From contig NZ_OBEJ01000001.1 in assembly GCF_900215575.1 (NCBI RefSeq), positions 1,192,588 to 1,256,587 of the forward strand: a DNA stretch of 64,000 nucleotides, in the 5' to 3' direction. Of the stretch, positions 50,968 through 60,183 are shown in pieces (position 1 is the first letter of the stretch; the number at the start of each line of letters is the position of its first letter). The translations under genes and the position numbers were made by a program. Under the pieces are notes generated by a model. That model had not been told where the DNA came from. It ran no database searches and worked only from the letters and a program-made list of their open reading frames with translations. This DNA is from Natronoarchaeum philippinense (GTDB lineage: Archaea; Halobacteriota; Halobacteria; Halobacteriales; Natronoarchaeaceae).

Positions 50968-51123
50968 ATGAACGAAAACGCCAGCCCCGAATCTGTCAGT
51001 GGCGGTCGACGCGGATGGAAAGAAATTCTGCGCAACGTCGTGATCGTCGTCGTCGCCATCGGCGTCGCGTGGACGCTCAAGTCGTGGCTGTACGACGCCG
51101 ACGAGACAGCGCGCGATCGGTAG
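50968..51123 (+). CDS. 51-residue single-pass membrane protein
   Basis: 51 residues, ATG 50968 to TAG 51121-51123. Reads MNENASPESVSGGRRGWKEI, then a hydrophobic helix (residues about 22-40, VVIVVVAIGVAWTLKSWLY) and the charged tail DADETARDR. Hydrophilic-basic-TM-acidic order fits a small membrane protein, and similar short genes are common near secY in halophiles. Convergent with secY, 123 bases apart. Its shortness makes this call tentative. Confidence 0.55.
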   Translation: MNENASPESVSGGRRGWKEILRNVVIVVVAIGVAWTLKSWLYDADETARDR

Positions 51124-51246
51124 CGCTACGGCGTCGATCCGCGCTGTGACGGTCGGAGCGACGGCGTCCCGTAGGATGGCAGCCACCCGAGACACGACGC
51201 TATCCGACGTGGCATCACGGACAAAAAATCGAACGACGGTTCAGCG

Positions 51247-52707
51247 CTACTTGCCGAACATGTCCCGCATCATCGGGTGCATCTCCATGAGCTGCTCCTC
51301 GGCGATCTCCTCGTACAGTTTGTACGTAATGGAGACCGTCAGCAGCAGGCCCGTACCGGAGACCGTCCCGATAGTGCCGAGCATGTTCGCCATCACGGCC
51401 AGCAGGCCGACCAGTGCGCCGCCGATGACGGTCACTTGCGGGATGTACCGCTCCATGACCTTCTCTAAGACGCCGGTGTTCTGGCGGAACCCGGGGATCT
51501 GCATCCCGGAGTTTTGGATCTGCTTCGCCGTCGATTCCGGGCCCATGTCGGTCGTCTCGACCCAGAAGATGGCGAAGATCGCGCCACCGAAGATCATGAT
51601 CGAGAGGTCGATCCCGACCCGGAGCATTATCTGCCAGATCTCGTAGTTGGCGGCCGAGCCGCCGGCCCACCACATCCACTGATCGGGGCTGTAGATCGGC
51701 GACATGTAGTAGAAGAACCCGCTGACCGGGCTCCCCTGCTGATAGACGCCGAGCCACGCTGGCATCCCCGCCCACGTCTGGTTGATGATCTGCCCGAGGA
51801 ACTGCAGGTTCGCCTGCAGCGCGCGGACGAGGATCATCGGCAGGACGCTCGCGTAGATGAGCTTCACGGGGAAGCGTCCCCGTGCACCCTTCACGCGACT
51901 GTGCGAGAGGGGGATCTCGACGCGGACGCTCTCGGCGTACACGACGACTGCGAAGATCAGGACCGTCGTGAACAGCGCGAGGATCTGGCCCTCGCCGAAG
52001 ATCAGGTACTGAAGCCCGCTCCCGCCGACGAGCGATCCATCGGGACCGGCCCGGCCGAGCGCGATGTCGAACCAAGTCGGTAGGAATCCGCCGGCGCGAG
52101 GGCTAAACAGCCCCGCGACGAGCTTCTGGCTGACGCCGGCGATGATGAACAGCCCGACGCCGCTCCCGACCCCCCACTTGGAGACGATCTCGTCCATGTA
52201 GAGGATCAGGATACCGCCGACGACGATCTGGGCGAACACCAGCAGTTCGAGGCCGAGCGTGGAGATGCCGAGCTGGCCTGCGAGACTCGGATCGACGGTC
52301 AGGAAGCCAGCCCAGACGGTCGGGATGGCCATCATGACGGTCATCACGACCACCAGTAGCTTCTGGAGGCCCTGGTAGAGCACCTGATCACGCGGGTCGT
52401 TCGTGTCCAGCCCGAGCAGATCGGTTCCGCCCAGCAGCTGCAAGACGATGCTGGCGGTGACGATCGGCGCGATACCGACCTGCAGGAGCGTCCCCTGCCC
52501 GACCGCCAAGATCGATTGGAACTGCTGGAACAGCGCGCTTCCCGAGCCGCGGGGCACGCCGACCAAGTAGATGTTGGTCAGCAGGAAGTACAGCATCAGG
52601 ATGCCGCCGGTCCACAGGAGCTTGCGCTTGAACGGCACGTGGCTCTTCGGCTGACGGACGACGGGCATCCGCGTCAGGACCGGTTCAGCGACCTCCTTCC
52701 ATCCCAT
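51247..52707 (-). CDS. secY: Preprotein translocase subunit SecY
   Basis: 486 residues. Central channel of the Sec translocon (with SecE and Sec61-beta). About ten transmembrane helices; MGWKEVAEPVLTRMPVVRQPKSHVPFKRKLLWTGGILMLYFLL at the start, then GTLLQVGIAPIVTASIVLQLLGG (plug/TM2 region), IPLSHSRVKGARGRFPVKLIYASVLPMILVRAL, and QIQNSGMQIPGFRQNTGVLEKVMERYIPQVTVIGG. Last gene of the spc-type ribosomal operon, 3 bases after rpl15. Confidence 0.97.
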   Translation of the reverse strand: MGWKEVAEPVLTRMPVVRQPKSHVPFKRKLLWTGGILMLYFLLTNIYLVGVPRGSGSALFQQFQSILAVGQGTLLQVGIAPIVTASIVLQLLGGTDLLGLDTNDPRDQVLYQGLQKLLVVVMTVMMAIPTVWAGFLTVDPSLAGQLGISTLGLELLVFAQIVVGGILILYMDEIVSKWGVGSGVGLFIIAGVSQKLVAGLFSPRAGGFLPTWFDIALGRAGPDGSLVGGSGLQYLIFGEGQILALFTTVLIFAVVVYAESVRVEIPLSHSRVKGARGRFPVKLIYASVLPMILVRALQANLQFLGQIINQTWAGMPAWLGVYQQGSPVSGFFYYMSPIYSPDQWMWWAGGSAANYEIWQIMLRVGIDLSIMIFGGAIFAIFWVETTDMGPESTAKQIQNSGMQIPGFRQNTGVLEKVMERYIPQVTVIGGALVGLLAVMANMLGTIGTVSGTGLLLTVSITYKLYEEIAEEQLMEMHPMMRDMFGK

Positions 52708-52710
52708 GTC

Positions 52711-53208
52711 TTACTCCCCGTCGTCGTCTCCTTGGGATACGTCTTGTGGTTCGTCCTCGGCTTCTTCCGCGCGGTCGCTCAGGGAGGCTTCGCCGCCCTC
52801 CTCCTCGATGAGCGCGCGAGCGCTCGCGGAGAAGGCGTCGGCGACGACCTCAAGCTGGTTGCGGACCTGTCCGCCACCGAGCACCTTGACGACATCGGCC
52901 TCGTGGCCGTCCTCGACGACATCGCGCGCGTCGAGGCTGTAGCCGCCGTCGGTCTCCTCGGCGACGCCCTCCGCGGCGTACACCGCGGCGTCCTCGTCGA
53001 GCTTCTGGACGTCGATCGTCAGAACCTCGTCCTGAACGGACTCGGGGCGGGTGAAGCCGTGCTTGCCGAGCGGTTCGTAGTTGTGGAACTCGTGTTTGTC
53101 GCGCCCGGCTGCGCCTCGGCCGCCGCGATGGCCGGCTCCGCGACGGTTCTTGTGGGAACCGCCGCCGTGCGTGCGCGAGCCGCGCTTTCGTCGTTTCTTG
53201 CTGGTCAT
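52711..53208 (-). CDS. rpl15: Ribosomal protein L15 (uL15)
   Basis: 165 residues. The N-terminal basic Gly/Arg-rich extension (KKRRKRGSRTHGGGSHKNRRGAGHRGGRG) that threads into 23S rRNA is followed by the globular domain (NYEPLGKHGFTRPESV, KVLGGGQVRNQLEVVADAFSASA). An acidic haloarchaeal tail ends the protein. Between rpl30 and secY with 3-base gaps. Confidence 0.96.
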   Translation of the reverse strand: MTSKKRRKRGSRTHGGGSHKNRRGAGHRGGRGAAGRDKHEFHNYEPLGKHGFTRPESVQDEVLTIDVQKLDEDAAVYAAEGVAEETDGGYSLDARDVVEDGHEADVVKVLGGGQVRNQLEVVADAFSASARALIEEEGGEASLSDRAEEAEDEPQDVSQGDDDGE

Positions 53209-53211
53209 GAT

Positions 53212-53679
53212 CTATCGCATTGCAGTGAGGAGGTCGTCGATCTCCTCGGAGGTGTGTTTACCGAGCTGCCCGCCCTCCTTGGTCGGGTGCTTGAGGCCCT
53301 CGTGACCGCTGCGCGGCGGGTGAAGTCGCAGGACCGGCGAGAGGCCTTCGTCCTGCAGCTTCGTCTCCTCGTCGAGCAGGGCGGCCGCGAGATCGCTGAT
53401 GTCGTCGTAGTCGGTGTTGTCAGCGACCCACTCGTCGTCGATGTCGGCGTCGCCCTCGAGGGGCTCGGCGCGCTTTGCCAGCAGCGTCTCGACGACGTCT
53501 TGGCTGGGCTCGCCGTGGGCCACGTGGTCGTTGACCTTGTGGACCATCCCGGTGTACGCGTCGGTCTCGGGGACGAGGGTGCAGTGGTTGATCCGCGAGA
53601 GGTTCAGCATCGAGAGCGTATCCTCGACGCCGCCCTCCATGTTCACTTCGCTCCGGAGCTGAACGACTGCTTTCGTCAT
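53212..53679 (-). CDS. rpl30: Ribosomal protein L30 (uL30)
   Basis: 155 residues, the long archaeal L30/L7e form. [59 protein letters not shown] is diagnostic; the C-terminal [27 protein letters not shown] segment is archaeal. Overlaps rps5 by 4 bases, translationally coupled. Confidence 0.96.
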   Translation of the reverse strand: MTKAVVQLRSEVNMEGGVEDTLSMLNLSRINHCTLVPETDAYTGMVHKVNDHVAHGEPSQDVVETLLAKRAEPLEGDADIDDEWVADNTDYDDISDLAAALLDEETKLQDEGLSPVLRLHPPRSGHEGLKHPTKEGGQLGKHTSEEIDDLLTAMR

Positions 53680-54320
53680 TCGATCACCTCGCGCTTCTCG
53701 AAGGCGCGCTCGGGGACGCGGGCCTCGGCCGTGTTGCGCAGGGCGTTGAACGTCGCCTTGGCGAAGTTGACCGTCGTTCGCGTGTTACCGGAGGAGCGCG
53801 TCCAAGCGTCCTCGATGCCCGCAAGCTCGAGCACGTTTCGAACCGTTTCACCGCCGGCGAGACCGAGGCCTCGCGGTGCGGGGCGCAGTTCGACCTCGAC
53901 GGAGCCGGCCTTGCCGGTCGAGCGTAGCGCGACCGTGTGGGGACGGCCACAGCCACACTCCCAGGAGCCACAGCCCCGAGAGACGTTGATCATGTTCAGC
54001 TTGGCGATGTCGATCGCCTTCTGGATCGCGGCGCCGACCTGATCGTCGCGGCCTTCAGCGTAGCCGACGAAGCCGTCGCGGTTGCCGATGGCGACGACAC
54101 AGCGGAACTTGACTCGGCGACCCGAGTCGGTCATCCGCTGGACCATGTTGATGTCAAGCACCTCGTCTTCCAGCCCCGGCAGGAGCTGGTCGACGACCTC
54201 CGGCTCCTTCAGGGGAAGACCGGAGTTGAGGGCGTCCTCCATCGTGTCGATCTCGCCCTCCTGTACCTTGCGACCGAGCCGTGTGACAGGCTCCCAGCCG
54301 CCGTTGTAGTTGTTGCTCAT
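53676..54320 (-). CDS. rps5: Ribosomal protein S5 (uS5)
   Basis: 214 residues. Contains the S5 RNA-binding domain ([41 protein letters not shown]), the archaeal insertion [20 protein letters not shown] with four cysteine/histidine-type metal ligands, and the C-terminal domain [27 protein letters not shown]. Overlaps rpl18 and rpl30 by 4 bases each. Confidence 0.96.
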   Translation of the reverse strand: MSNNYNGGWEPVTRLGRKVQEGEIDTMEDALNSGLPLKEPEVVDQLLPGLEDEVLDINMVQRMTDSGRRVKFRCVVAIGNRDGFVGYAEGRDDQVGAAIQKAIDIAKLNMINVSRGCGSWECGCGRPHTVALRSTGKAGSVEVELRPAPRGLGLAGGETVRNVLELAGIEDAWTRSSGNTRTTVNFAKATFNALRNTAEARVPERAFEKREVIE

Positions 54321-54865
54321 TCTAGGATCTCCTCCCGCACTTCGTCGAAGTGCTCGGGCAGTTCAGTAGCGTCGAACTCGCCGCTGTACAGCGGCTCGTC
54401 GAGCTGTTCGGCGTACTCGGCGATGTGCTCGCCGCGGTTACGCGACCAGTCCGCCAGCACGCTCTCGTTGTGGGGGATTTCGACGCCCGCGTCGATCGCC
54501 CCTTCCTGTACTGCGAAGACTTTGCTCCCTTCTGTCGCCGTGTTGAGGCCGATGTCCAGCACCGCTTCCTCCAGACCGGCGTCGAGCGCGCGTTTGCCAG
54601 CGAGAAGTCCAGTCAAGTACGCGGCGGGGAGATTGCCCGTGGGGGCCTCCCAGCCGTACTCGGCCAGATCGCTGGAGTTCGCGCTCACCTTGGTCTCGTC
54701 GCCCTTCGGTCCGGGGACGATCAGCTGCGCCGTCACGTGCTTGTTGCTCTTCCGAGCGACAAGCCGCGGTTTACCGGATTTGAGGAGGCGCAACCTCTGG
54801 TGGTAGTCGGTCCGGACCTCGCGGCGGCGCCGCATCGGCACCTTGTATCGTGGTCCACTCGCCAT
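54317..54865 (-). CDS. rpl18: Ribosomal protein L18 (uL18)
   Basis: 182 residues, archaeal L5e-like L18 that binds 5S r[52 protein letters not shown] and [31 protein letters not shown] are typical. A single-base stop/start overlap links it to rpl19e. Confidence 0.96.
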   Translation of the reverse strand: MASGPRYKVPMRRRREVRTDYHQRLRLLKSGKPRLVARKSNKHVTAQLIVPGPKGDETKVSANSSDLAEYGWEAPTGNLPAAYLTGLLAGKRALDAGLEEAVLDIGLNTATEGSKVFAVQEGAIDAGVEIPHNESVLADWSRNRGEHIAEYAEQLDEPLYSGEFDATELPEHFDEVREEILE

Positions 54866-55335
54866 TACTGATCACCTTCGACGTCGACTTCGACGTCGTA
54901 GTTCGTCTCGATGTAGTTCACCAGCCGCTTGCGGTCACGGAACTCCCCGCCGCGAGACTTGTTGTACAGTTCGCGGTACTGGCCGGGGTCGATGGCCCCG
55001 GAGTCGCGGAGTTCGCGGAGCAGCTGACGCTGGGCACGCACTTTCGCTCGCCACTCGTCTTTGGAGTCCTGTCGCGCACCGGCCTTGCCCTGGCGCTTGC
55101 CGGGGCCTTTCTGGTGGCCGTACGAGCGCTTTTCGGCGCGCTCGCGAGCGCGACCGCGCGAGTTGCTCTTCTTTTCCTCGGCGCGGATCGTTCCCTCGTC
55201 GACGAGTTCTCGGATGTCCTCGCGGGTGATCGCGTCGACGATCTCGCCCTGCGCGTCGGGGTCGAACCAAACGCGGTTCTTACCGACGTCGAGGACGTCA
55301 GCCGCGAGTCGCTTCTGGGAACTCAGATCTGTCAT
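54865..55335 (-). CDS. rpl19e: Ribosomal protein L19e (eL19)
   Basis: 156 residues, archaeal/eukaryotic-type protein. [45 protein letters not shown] at the N-terminus and a long basic helix ([29 protein letters not shown]). Confirms an archaeal genome. Overlaps rpl32e by 4 bases. Confidence 0.96.
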   Translation of the reverse strand: MTDLSSQKRLAADVLDVGKNRVWFDPDAQGEIVDAITREDIRELVDEGTIRAEEKKSNSRGRARERAEKRSYGHQKGPGKRQGKAGARQDSKDEWRAKVRAQRQLLRELRDSGAIDPGQYRELYNKSRGGEFRDRKRLVNYIETNYDVEVDVEGDQ

Positions 55336-56039
55336 TGGTCGACCTCCACTTCGACGTAGGTCGGGTTCAGGACCCGAATCTCTGCTTCTTCTGCCTGTTC
55401 TTCGATGCGTTCGCGCTTGCGCGCGCCGACGGTGGAGGCGATTCGGACCGCCTCGCTGTCGGGGTCGACGCCGTCGAGGTCGTCCGTGTTGTGGACACGG
55501 ACTTCCTCGAAGCCGCTGGGGTGGCGTCCGCGAACGGCCTCGGGCGTCCGGTAGCCGGCCTCGACCATGTCGCCTTTGCCCTTGTGACCGCGGCGCATCT
55601 TCGAGAGATCGCCGCGGGGCTTGCGCCAGGACTCGGGAATTCGCTTTTTCTTGTGGTAGTCCTGCTGTCGGAACGCCGGCTTGCCGACGCGGCGGCGCTG
55701 GTCGAGCAGGCGCTGCTCGTCGTCCGAGAGGTCGGGCGTCTTCGACGCCAGCCCGCGGGGCTGGAGTTCCGTCTCGACGTCTTCCTCTTCGGCGTCCTCT
55801 TCTGCGGCCTCGTCTTCGATCTCGGCTTCGGTCTCGGCGTCCTCGTCGACTTCGAGGTCGCCCACGTCGGCCTTGATACGGGCCGCGAGCGCGTTCCCGA
55901 TGCCGTCGGCGTCCGAGAGGTCGTCTTGGCTGGCGCCTTTGACGTCCTCGACCGACTCGAAGCCGGCCTCGCGGAGCGCCTCGGCCTTGCTCTCGCCGAC
56001 GCCGCTGATGTCTTCTAGAGTTTCAGGTTCGTCTGCCAT
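55332..56039 (-). CDS. rpl32e: Ribosomal protein L32e (eL32) with an N-terminal helix-hairpin-helix extension
   Basis: 235 residues, about 100 longer than the L32e core. Residues about 1-60 form a helix-hairpin-helix-like domain ([48 protein letters not shown]). An acidic linker follows, then the L32e core ([50 protein letters not shown]). The fusion is, as far as I recall, typical of haloarchaea. Lies 3 bases downstream of rpl6. Confidence 0.95.
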   Translation of the reverse strand: MADEPETLEDISGVGESKAEALREAGFESVEDVKGASQDDLSDADGIGNALAARIKADVGDLEVDEDAETEAEIEDEAAEEDAEEEDVETELQPRGLASKTPDLSDDEQRLLDQRRRVGKPAFRQQDYHKKKRIPESWRKPRGDLSKMRRGHKGKGDMVEAGYRTPEAVRGRHPSGFEEVRVHNTDDLDGVDPDSEAVRIASTVGARKRERIEEQAEEAEIRVLNPTYVEVEVDQ

Positions 56040-56042
56040 CTA

Positions 56043-56576
56043 TCAGGCACCTCCTTTGCTGGGCTTCTCGGTGATGTAGACGCCGTCTTGGAAGACGCGA
56101 ACGTCCTTGCCCGTAACTTTCGTCAGCTGCTCGATGTCGGCGGCGGTCTGACCGACCGCTTCCTTGTCGGGGCCCGAGAGCGTGATCATCTCCTCGTCGA
56201 CCTCGACGTCGGTGTCGCCGTGGACCTGCGTCCGACGGGCGGCCTTCTCGCCGAGGAAGTTCTCGATCACGACCTCGCCACCCTCGGCGCGAACCTGCAT
56301 CGGGAAGTGAGAGTAGAAAACCTCCATGGTGTACTCCCAGCCTTCCGAGACGCCGTGGATCATGTTCTCGACGTGGCTCTCGAACGTGCCGACCGTCGCG
56401 GTGGTCTTTGCGTCCTCGGCCTCGGATTCGACGACGACCGCACCGTCGTCGACCGAGACGGACACGTCGGGATACCAGAGGCGCCGGGTGACGCTTCCGT
56501 TCGGTCCTTCGACGGTCAGGTCGAGGTGGTCGACCTCGGCGCTGACCTCGTCAGGTAGTTCGACTGTTACCTTCAT
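56043..56576 (-). CDS. rpl6: Ribosomal protein L6 (uL6)
   Basis: 177 residues from ATG 56576 (MKVTVELPDEVSAEVDHLDL). Two L6 repeats: DLTVEGPNGSVTRRLWYPDVSVSV with TFESHVENMIHGVSEGWEYTMEVFYSHFP, and VIENFLGEKAARRTQVHGDTDVEVDEEMITLSGPDKEAVGQTAADIEQ. The frame continues upstream over rps8, but only the short start gives the L6 N-terminus. Gap of 2 bases to rps8. Confidence 0.96.
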   Translation of the reverse strand: MKVTVELPDEVSAEVDHLDLTVEGPNGSVTRRLWYPDVSVSVDDGAVVVESEAEDAKTTATVGTFESHVENMIHGVSEGWEYTMEVFYSHFPMQVRAEGGEVVIENFLGEKAARRTQVHGDTDVEVDEEMITLSGPDKEAVGQTAADIEQLTKVTGKDVRVFQDGVYITEKPSKGGA

Positions 56577-56578
56577 TG

Positions 56579-56971
56579 TCAGTACACGTACGCGATGACC
56601 TGGCCACCGATGCCCTGTTCGCGGGCCTCGTAGTGGCTCATGATGCCGTGGCTGGTCGTGACGACGAGCGTCCCGTAGTCGCGGGCGGGGAGGAATCGCT
56701 TCTCCCACTTCTCGAACTCGTCGGCGCCGGCGGAGTAACGGGGCTTGACGGGCCCGCACTCGTTGATGGCACCCTTCAATTCGACCTCGAACTGACCGGA
56801 CTTGCCGTCGTCGACGAACTCGAAGCCGTCGACGTACCCGCGGTCGTAGAAGACCTCGAGTACCTGTCCGATCTCGTTGGAGGCGGGCGATACCTCGTGG
56901 GTGAGATGCCCCACGCTCTCGGCGTTGCTGATGCCCGAAAGCGCGTTGCTGAGGGGATCGTTTGCTGTCAT
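56579..56971 (-). CDS. rps8: Ribosomal protein S8 (uS8)
   Basis: 130 residues, standard length, from ATG 56971 (MTANDPLSNALSGISNAESVG). Binds central-domain 16S rRNA and often autoregulates spc operons. The C-terminus GTLVVTTSHGIMSHYEAREQGIGGQVIAYVY carries the invariant STSxGI-type loop as TTSHGI. Confidence 0.97.
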   Translation of the reverse strand: MTANDPLSNALSGISNAESVGHLTHEVSPASNEIGQVLEVFYDRGYVDGFEFVDDGKSGQFEVELKGAINECGPVKPRYSAGADEFEKWEKRFLPARDYGTLVVTTSHGIMSHYEAREQGIGGQVIAYVY

Positions 56972-56973
56972 GG

Positions 56974-57156
56974 TTATCGATACTTCTTGAATCCCATCGA
57001 TCGGGCGATCTCGCGGAAGCACTGTCGGCACAGCCAGATGTCGTACTTACCGACGAGACCTTGCTTGCGGCCACAGCGCTGGCACTCTTCGAGCTGGCCG
57101 GTGCGCTTGGTGGCGTGCTCGCCCGTCTGTTCGTTGCCGTTCTCGCTTTCGCTCAT
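56974..57156 (-). CDS. rps14: Ribosomal protein S14, zinc-binding type (uS14)
   Basis: 60 residues. Zinc site CQRCGRKQ ... [18 protein letters not shown] (two CxxC pairs), the archaeal/C+ form. The acidic N-terminal leader ([14 protein letters not shown]) is a halophile addition. Overlaps rpl5 by 4 bases. Confidence 0.96.
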   Translation of the reverse strand: MSESENGNEQTGEHATKRTGQLEECQRCGRKQGLVGKYDIWLCRQCFREIARSMGFKKYR

Positions 57157-57677
57157 TTGGATACCTCCGCGTCGAAGGTCGACTCGACGTAGCGGATCGC
57201 GTCCTCGGGGTCGAGTCGGTGGTTCGAGGGGATCGAGCGGCTGGCCTTGTCGCGCTTTGCGACGCGGTAGCCGGGACGCACAAGGTTGACGGTGACGTCC
57301 AGTCCGAAGATCCCGATGCTCGGATCGTACTCCTGGCTCGGGAAGTCGGTGTGTTCCTCGACCCCGAAGCTGAAGTTGCCGGTGTCGTCGAACTGCGACG
57401 CGCGCAGTTCGGCCAGCGGCAGCGCGGTCTCGAGGAACTCCTCGGCGTCGTCGGCGCGAAGGGTGACCTTCGCACCGATCGGGTCGCCCTGACGGATGCC
57501 GAAGTCGGGCTTGGTGGACTTGGCCAGCGTGCGAACGCTGTCCTGTCCGGTGACCTCTTCGAGGATCTCCTCGCCGTTGGCGAGTTCGCGGCCGCCCTGA
57601 CCGACGCCCATGTGGACGACGACCTTCTCGACGCGCGGCTCGCGCATCTCGTGGAACTCCGCTTCAGCTTCGCTCAT
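57153..57677 (-). CDS. rpl5: Ribosomal protein L5 (uL5)
   Basis: 174 residues. Binds 5S rRNA and P-site t[41 protein letters not shown] and [27 protein letters not shown] are diagnostic, followed by [29 protein letters not shown]. Overlaps rps4e and rps14 by 4 bases each. Confidence 0.97.
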   Translation of the reverse strand: MSEAEAEFHEMREPRVEKVVVHMGVGQGGRELANGEEILEEVTGQDSVRTLAKSTKPDFGIRQGDPIGAKVTLRADDAEEFLETALPLAELRASQFDDTGNFSFGVEEHTDFPSQEYDPSIGIFGLDVTVNLVRPGYRVAKRDKASRSIPSNHRLDPEDAIRYVESTFDAEVSK

Positions 57678-58414
57678 TCGTCATCCTCCTCCGTGTCGTC
57701 GGCGTCGTCGAGGCCGCCCTCGACGAAGTTCTCGTCGATGACGACGACGTAGGGCTCGACGGTCTCGAAGTCGCCGCTGCCGTCGACGCCCTCGACGAGG
57801 ACGCCGTTGTCGCCGCTGCCGGGCGTGACCTGAATCTCGTCGATCCGGCCGATTTCGCCGGCGTGCTGGCCGCGGACGGCCGTGACGAGCGCACCCTCCT
57901 CGTAGGGGAAGTGCGCGACGACCTCGGTGGTCTCGTTGTCGACGACGATCGAGTCGCCGCCGCCGTACTGGCTCCCGTCCTCGACGAGCAGGTTCTGCCC
58001 GTCGTGGAGGTTGAGCTGGGTGTCCCCGCCGGGGACCTGCTGCTTGTCCTCGATCTTGCCGAGCTTGCTACCCGCGGCGTCGGCGTCGATCTCGGAGAGA
58101 GCGAGTCGGCCGCCCTCGTCGGGGAAGACGCGGTAGTACTCCTCGCGCTCGGTGAAGGCCAAGATGTCGAACATCCCGATCGGGCGGCTCTCGTCGGAGA
58201 CGGCGACGCCGTTGACGAGGACCGCATCGTTGTTCAGCGCGTAGCGCGCTTCCTTCTTCGAGTCGGCGTAGCCGAGCACGTCCCGCAGCAGGACGACGAG
58301 AGGAACGCCCTCGCGTCCGTGCGGGCCGGAACCGGCCTTCACGGTGAAGGTCTCGGTCTTGCGCTCGACTGGCCAGGAGTCCGGTGCTGACAGTCGTTTC
58401 TGGTGTTTCGTCAT
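57674..58414 (-). CDS. rps4e: Ribosomal protein S4e (eS4)
   Basis: 246 residues. [61 protein letters not shown], with an S4-type RNA-binding module (residues about 43-85) and a KOW-like beta domain ([37 protein letters not shown]). An acidic C-terminal tail is a halophile feature. Overlaps rpl24 and rpl5. Confidence 0.96.
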   Translation of the reverse strand: MTKHQKRLSAPDSWPVERKTETFTVKAGSGPHGREGVPLVVLLRDVLGYADSKKEARYALNNDAVLVNGVAVSDESRPIGMFDILAFTEREEYYRVFPDEGGRLALSEIDADAAGSKLGKIEDKQQVPGGDTQLNLHDGQNLLVEDGSQYGGGDSIVVDNETTEVVAHFPYEEGALVTAVRGQHAGEIGRIDEIQVTPGSGDNGVLVEGVDGSGDFETVEPYVVVIDENFVEGGLDDADDTEEDDE

Positions 58415-58767
58415 TCGCTATCACCTCGGAGACGGTCCTCGCGCCGGTCGTCCTCGAGGTCGAGGTCGGTGATCCGCAGGTTGCTGGCGTCCAGCGGCCG
58501 CGGAACCTCCTCGCCGTCGGCCTTCTCGAGGGTAACGTCCTCGACGTGGACGACGCCGTCTTTCAGGTTGACCTCGACGACTTCGGCCTCCTCGCCGGCG
58601 TAGTCGCCGCGCATGACCTCGACCGTGTCGCCCGCGTTGACGCGGGCGCGACGACGGTCGAACTCCTCGCGGAGGTCGCCGGACAGTGTGGCGTGGACCT
58701 GCTTGTGTCGCTCGTGCAGGGGCGCGTTGTCCGTCTGATTTCGCTGTTTGCGTGGTTGTCGTGTCAT
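58411..58767 (-). CDS. rpl24: Ribosomal protein L24 (uL24)
   Basis: 118 residues. [74 protein letters not shown] holds the KOW motif ([13 protein letters not shown]). Assembly-initiator protein. One base after the rpl14 stop; overlaps rps4e by 4 bases. Confidence 0.96.
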   Translation of the reverse strand: MTRQPRKQRNQTDNAPLHERHKQVHATLSGDLREEFDRRRARVNAGDTVEVMRGDYAGEEAEVVEVNLKDGVVHVEDVTLEKADGEEVPRPLDASNLRITDLDLEDDRREDRLRGDSE

Positions 58768-58768
58768 G

Positions 58769-59167
58769 CTATACGATCATCGTAGCGGTGCTTGCGATAC
58801 TTCCGAACCGCTCTGCGACCTCCCGCGCGATGGGACCCTTGATCTCGGTCCCGCGGGGCTCCTCGTTCTCGTCGATGATGACGGCCGCGTTGTCCTCGAA
58901 CTTGAGGCGCGTGCCGTCGGGTCGACGGATCGACTTGCGCTGGCGGACGACCACTGCCTCGAGCACCTGGCGACGCATCTCGGGCGTCCCCTTGGTGACC
59001 GACACGGTGATCTTGTCGCCCAGACCCGCCTTGGGGTGGCGGCTCTTGGTGCCGGAGTATCCCGACACGCTGATGACCTTCAGCTCACGGGCGCCGGTGT
59101 TGTCGGCACACGTGATCAGCGAGCCCTTCTCGAGGCCCTGGGTCACGTCAGCATTGAGCGCTTCCAT
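58769..59167 (-). CDS. rpl14: Ribosomal protein L14 (uL14)
   Basis: 132 residues from ATG 59167 ([37 protein letters not shown]). [69 protein letters not shown] is canonical L14. The longer frame upstream is antisense to rps17/rnp1 and not used. One-base overlap with rps17. Confidence 0.97.
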   Translation of the reverse strand: MEALNADVTQGLEKGSLITCADNTGARELKVISVSGYSGTKSRHPKAGLGDKITVSVTKGTPEMRRQVLEAVVVRQRKSIRRPDGTRLKFEDNAAVIIDENEEPRGTEIKGPIAREVAERFGSIASTATMIV

Positions 59168-59514
59168 CAGTCGCCACCTCCGGTGGCGGCGTCCTCGCCG
59201 TCGACCTGCTCGACGACGACGTGGCTCTTGGTCTTCGAGAGCGGTCGCGTCTCTGCGATGCGGACCGTGTCGCCGACCGAAAGGCCGAGACACTCCGGCG
59301 CGTGGGCCGGCACTCGGCTGCGTCGCTTCATCAGTCGGTCGTACTTCGGAACGTTCACGTCGTACTCCCGCTCGACGATCACGGTCTTCGTCATGTCTGT
59401 GGAGGCCACCTCGCCTTCGAGCGTCTGACCGCGCACGGATAGCGATCCGTGGAACGGGCAGTTCTCGTCGGAGCAGGTGGACTCCGGCTCTGGTACGTTT
59501 AATCCGATTGCCAT
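59167..59514 (-). CDS. rps17: Ribosomal protein S17 (uS17)
   Basis: 115 residues. [53 protein letters not shown]-fold S17 with an archaeal cysteine pair (CSDENC) in the N-terminal extension. Its first 16 bases overlap the end of rnp1 in another frame, an unusually long overlap for this operon. Confidence 0.96.
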   Translation of the reverse strand: MAIGLNVPEPESTCSDENCPFHGSLSVRGQTLEGEVASTDMTKTVIVEREYDVNVPKYDRLMKRRSRVPAHAPECLGLSVGDTVRIAETRPLSKTKSHVVVEQVDGEDAATGGGD

Positions 59515-59963
59515 GGTGAATTACCTCGTGTTTCGGTGCGTTCTGCGGGTCGTGAGAGCAGTCGTGAGCCATCCACCGTAACGTAGGTCGCGCCATCGCC
59601 GGAGGCGGCGGCGGCGTCGGTTTCCCGATCGCCGGCCGATCGGCCGGCAAGCGCAGGTTCCTCCTGCGCGGTCGCCGTCTGCCCTGCCTCCAGTTCTGAC
59701 GCGATCCCCGGGCCCTTCTCGGCCCCGGCGGCTTCATCTGTGGCGTGCGCGTCGGCACGCGTCTCGAGCACGAACTCGAACGTCGATCCCTGCTTTGGCA
59801 CCTGTCGCACCCGGGACGCACCGCTGTCTACGTGGAGGGTGTGAGCCGTCTCGACGACGACTCGTCCCTCGATCCCGACGAGATCGGGGTTCGAAGCCTC
59901 GACGACCTGCACGTGCAAGCCGTTGAGCTCGTGTCGCGGTAGCGTCTCGGGTGTCAGTGGCAT
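59499..59963 (-). CDS. rnp1: Ribonuclease P protein component 1 (Rpp29/Pop4)
   Basis: 154 residues from ATG 59963 ([48 protein letters not shown]). Archaeal RNase P subunit. The Rpp29 core is split by an Ala/Gly/Glu-rich insert (about residues 70-125); the closing strand [20 protein letters not shown] completes the fold. The insert is encoded by DNA holding adjacent hairpins, listed separately. Rnp1 between rpl29 and rps17 is the usual archaeal context. Confidence 0.93.
   Translation of the reverse strand: MPLTPETLPRHELNGLHVQVVEASNPDLVGIEGRVVVETAHTLHVDSGASRVRQVPKQGSTFEFVLETRADAHATDEAAGAEKGPGIASELEAGQTATAQEEPALAGRSAGDRETDAAAASGDGATYVTVDGSRLLSRPAERTETRGNSPWQSD
59631..59669. repeat. Two adjacent perfect hairpins in the rnp1 insert
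   Basis: 59631-59648 is the 18-base palindrome GCCGGCCGATCGGCCGGC; 59651-59669 is GCGCAGG-TTCCT-CCTGCGC. A shorter stem, GGGCC-CTTCTC-GGCCC, follows at 59710-59725. All lie in the low-complexity insert of rnp1, not in its conserved core. Confidence 0.55.
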
Positions 59964-59964
59964 G

Positions 59965-60183
59965 TTACTCCTCGTCGTCTGCGAGATCGCCTTCCTCGCG
60001 CTGGATCGTCTTGATCCGCGCGACGGCCTTGCGAAGCTCGCTGATACGACCCGGATCCTCCGGGGCGCCACCCGCCGCCTGCACGGCCTTGGCGTTGAGC
60101 AGTTCGGTCTCGAACTCCTCAAGTTCGGCCTCGCGTTCGGCGGGGGTCATGTCGCGGATCTCCTCGGGGTGAAGCACCGCCAT
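59965..60183 (-). CDS. rpl29: Ribosomal protein L29 (uL29)
   Basis: 72 residues, two-helix coiled hairpin: LHPEEIRDMTPAEREAELEEFETELLNAKAVQAAGGAPEDPGRISELRKAVARIKTIQRE. A one-base overlap joins it to rps3, and 1 base separates it from rnp1. Confidence 0.95.
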   Translation of the reverse strand: MAVLHPEEIRDMTPAEREAELEEFETELLNAKAVQAAGGAPEDPGRISELRKAVARIKTIQREEGDLADDEE

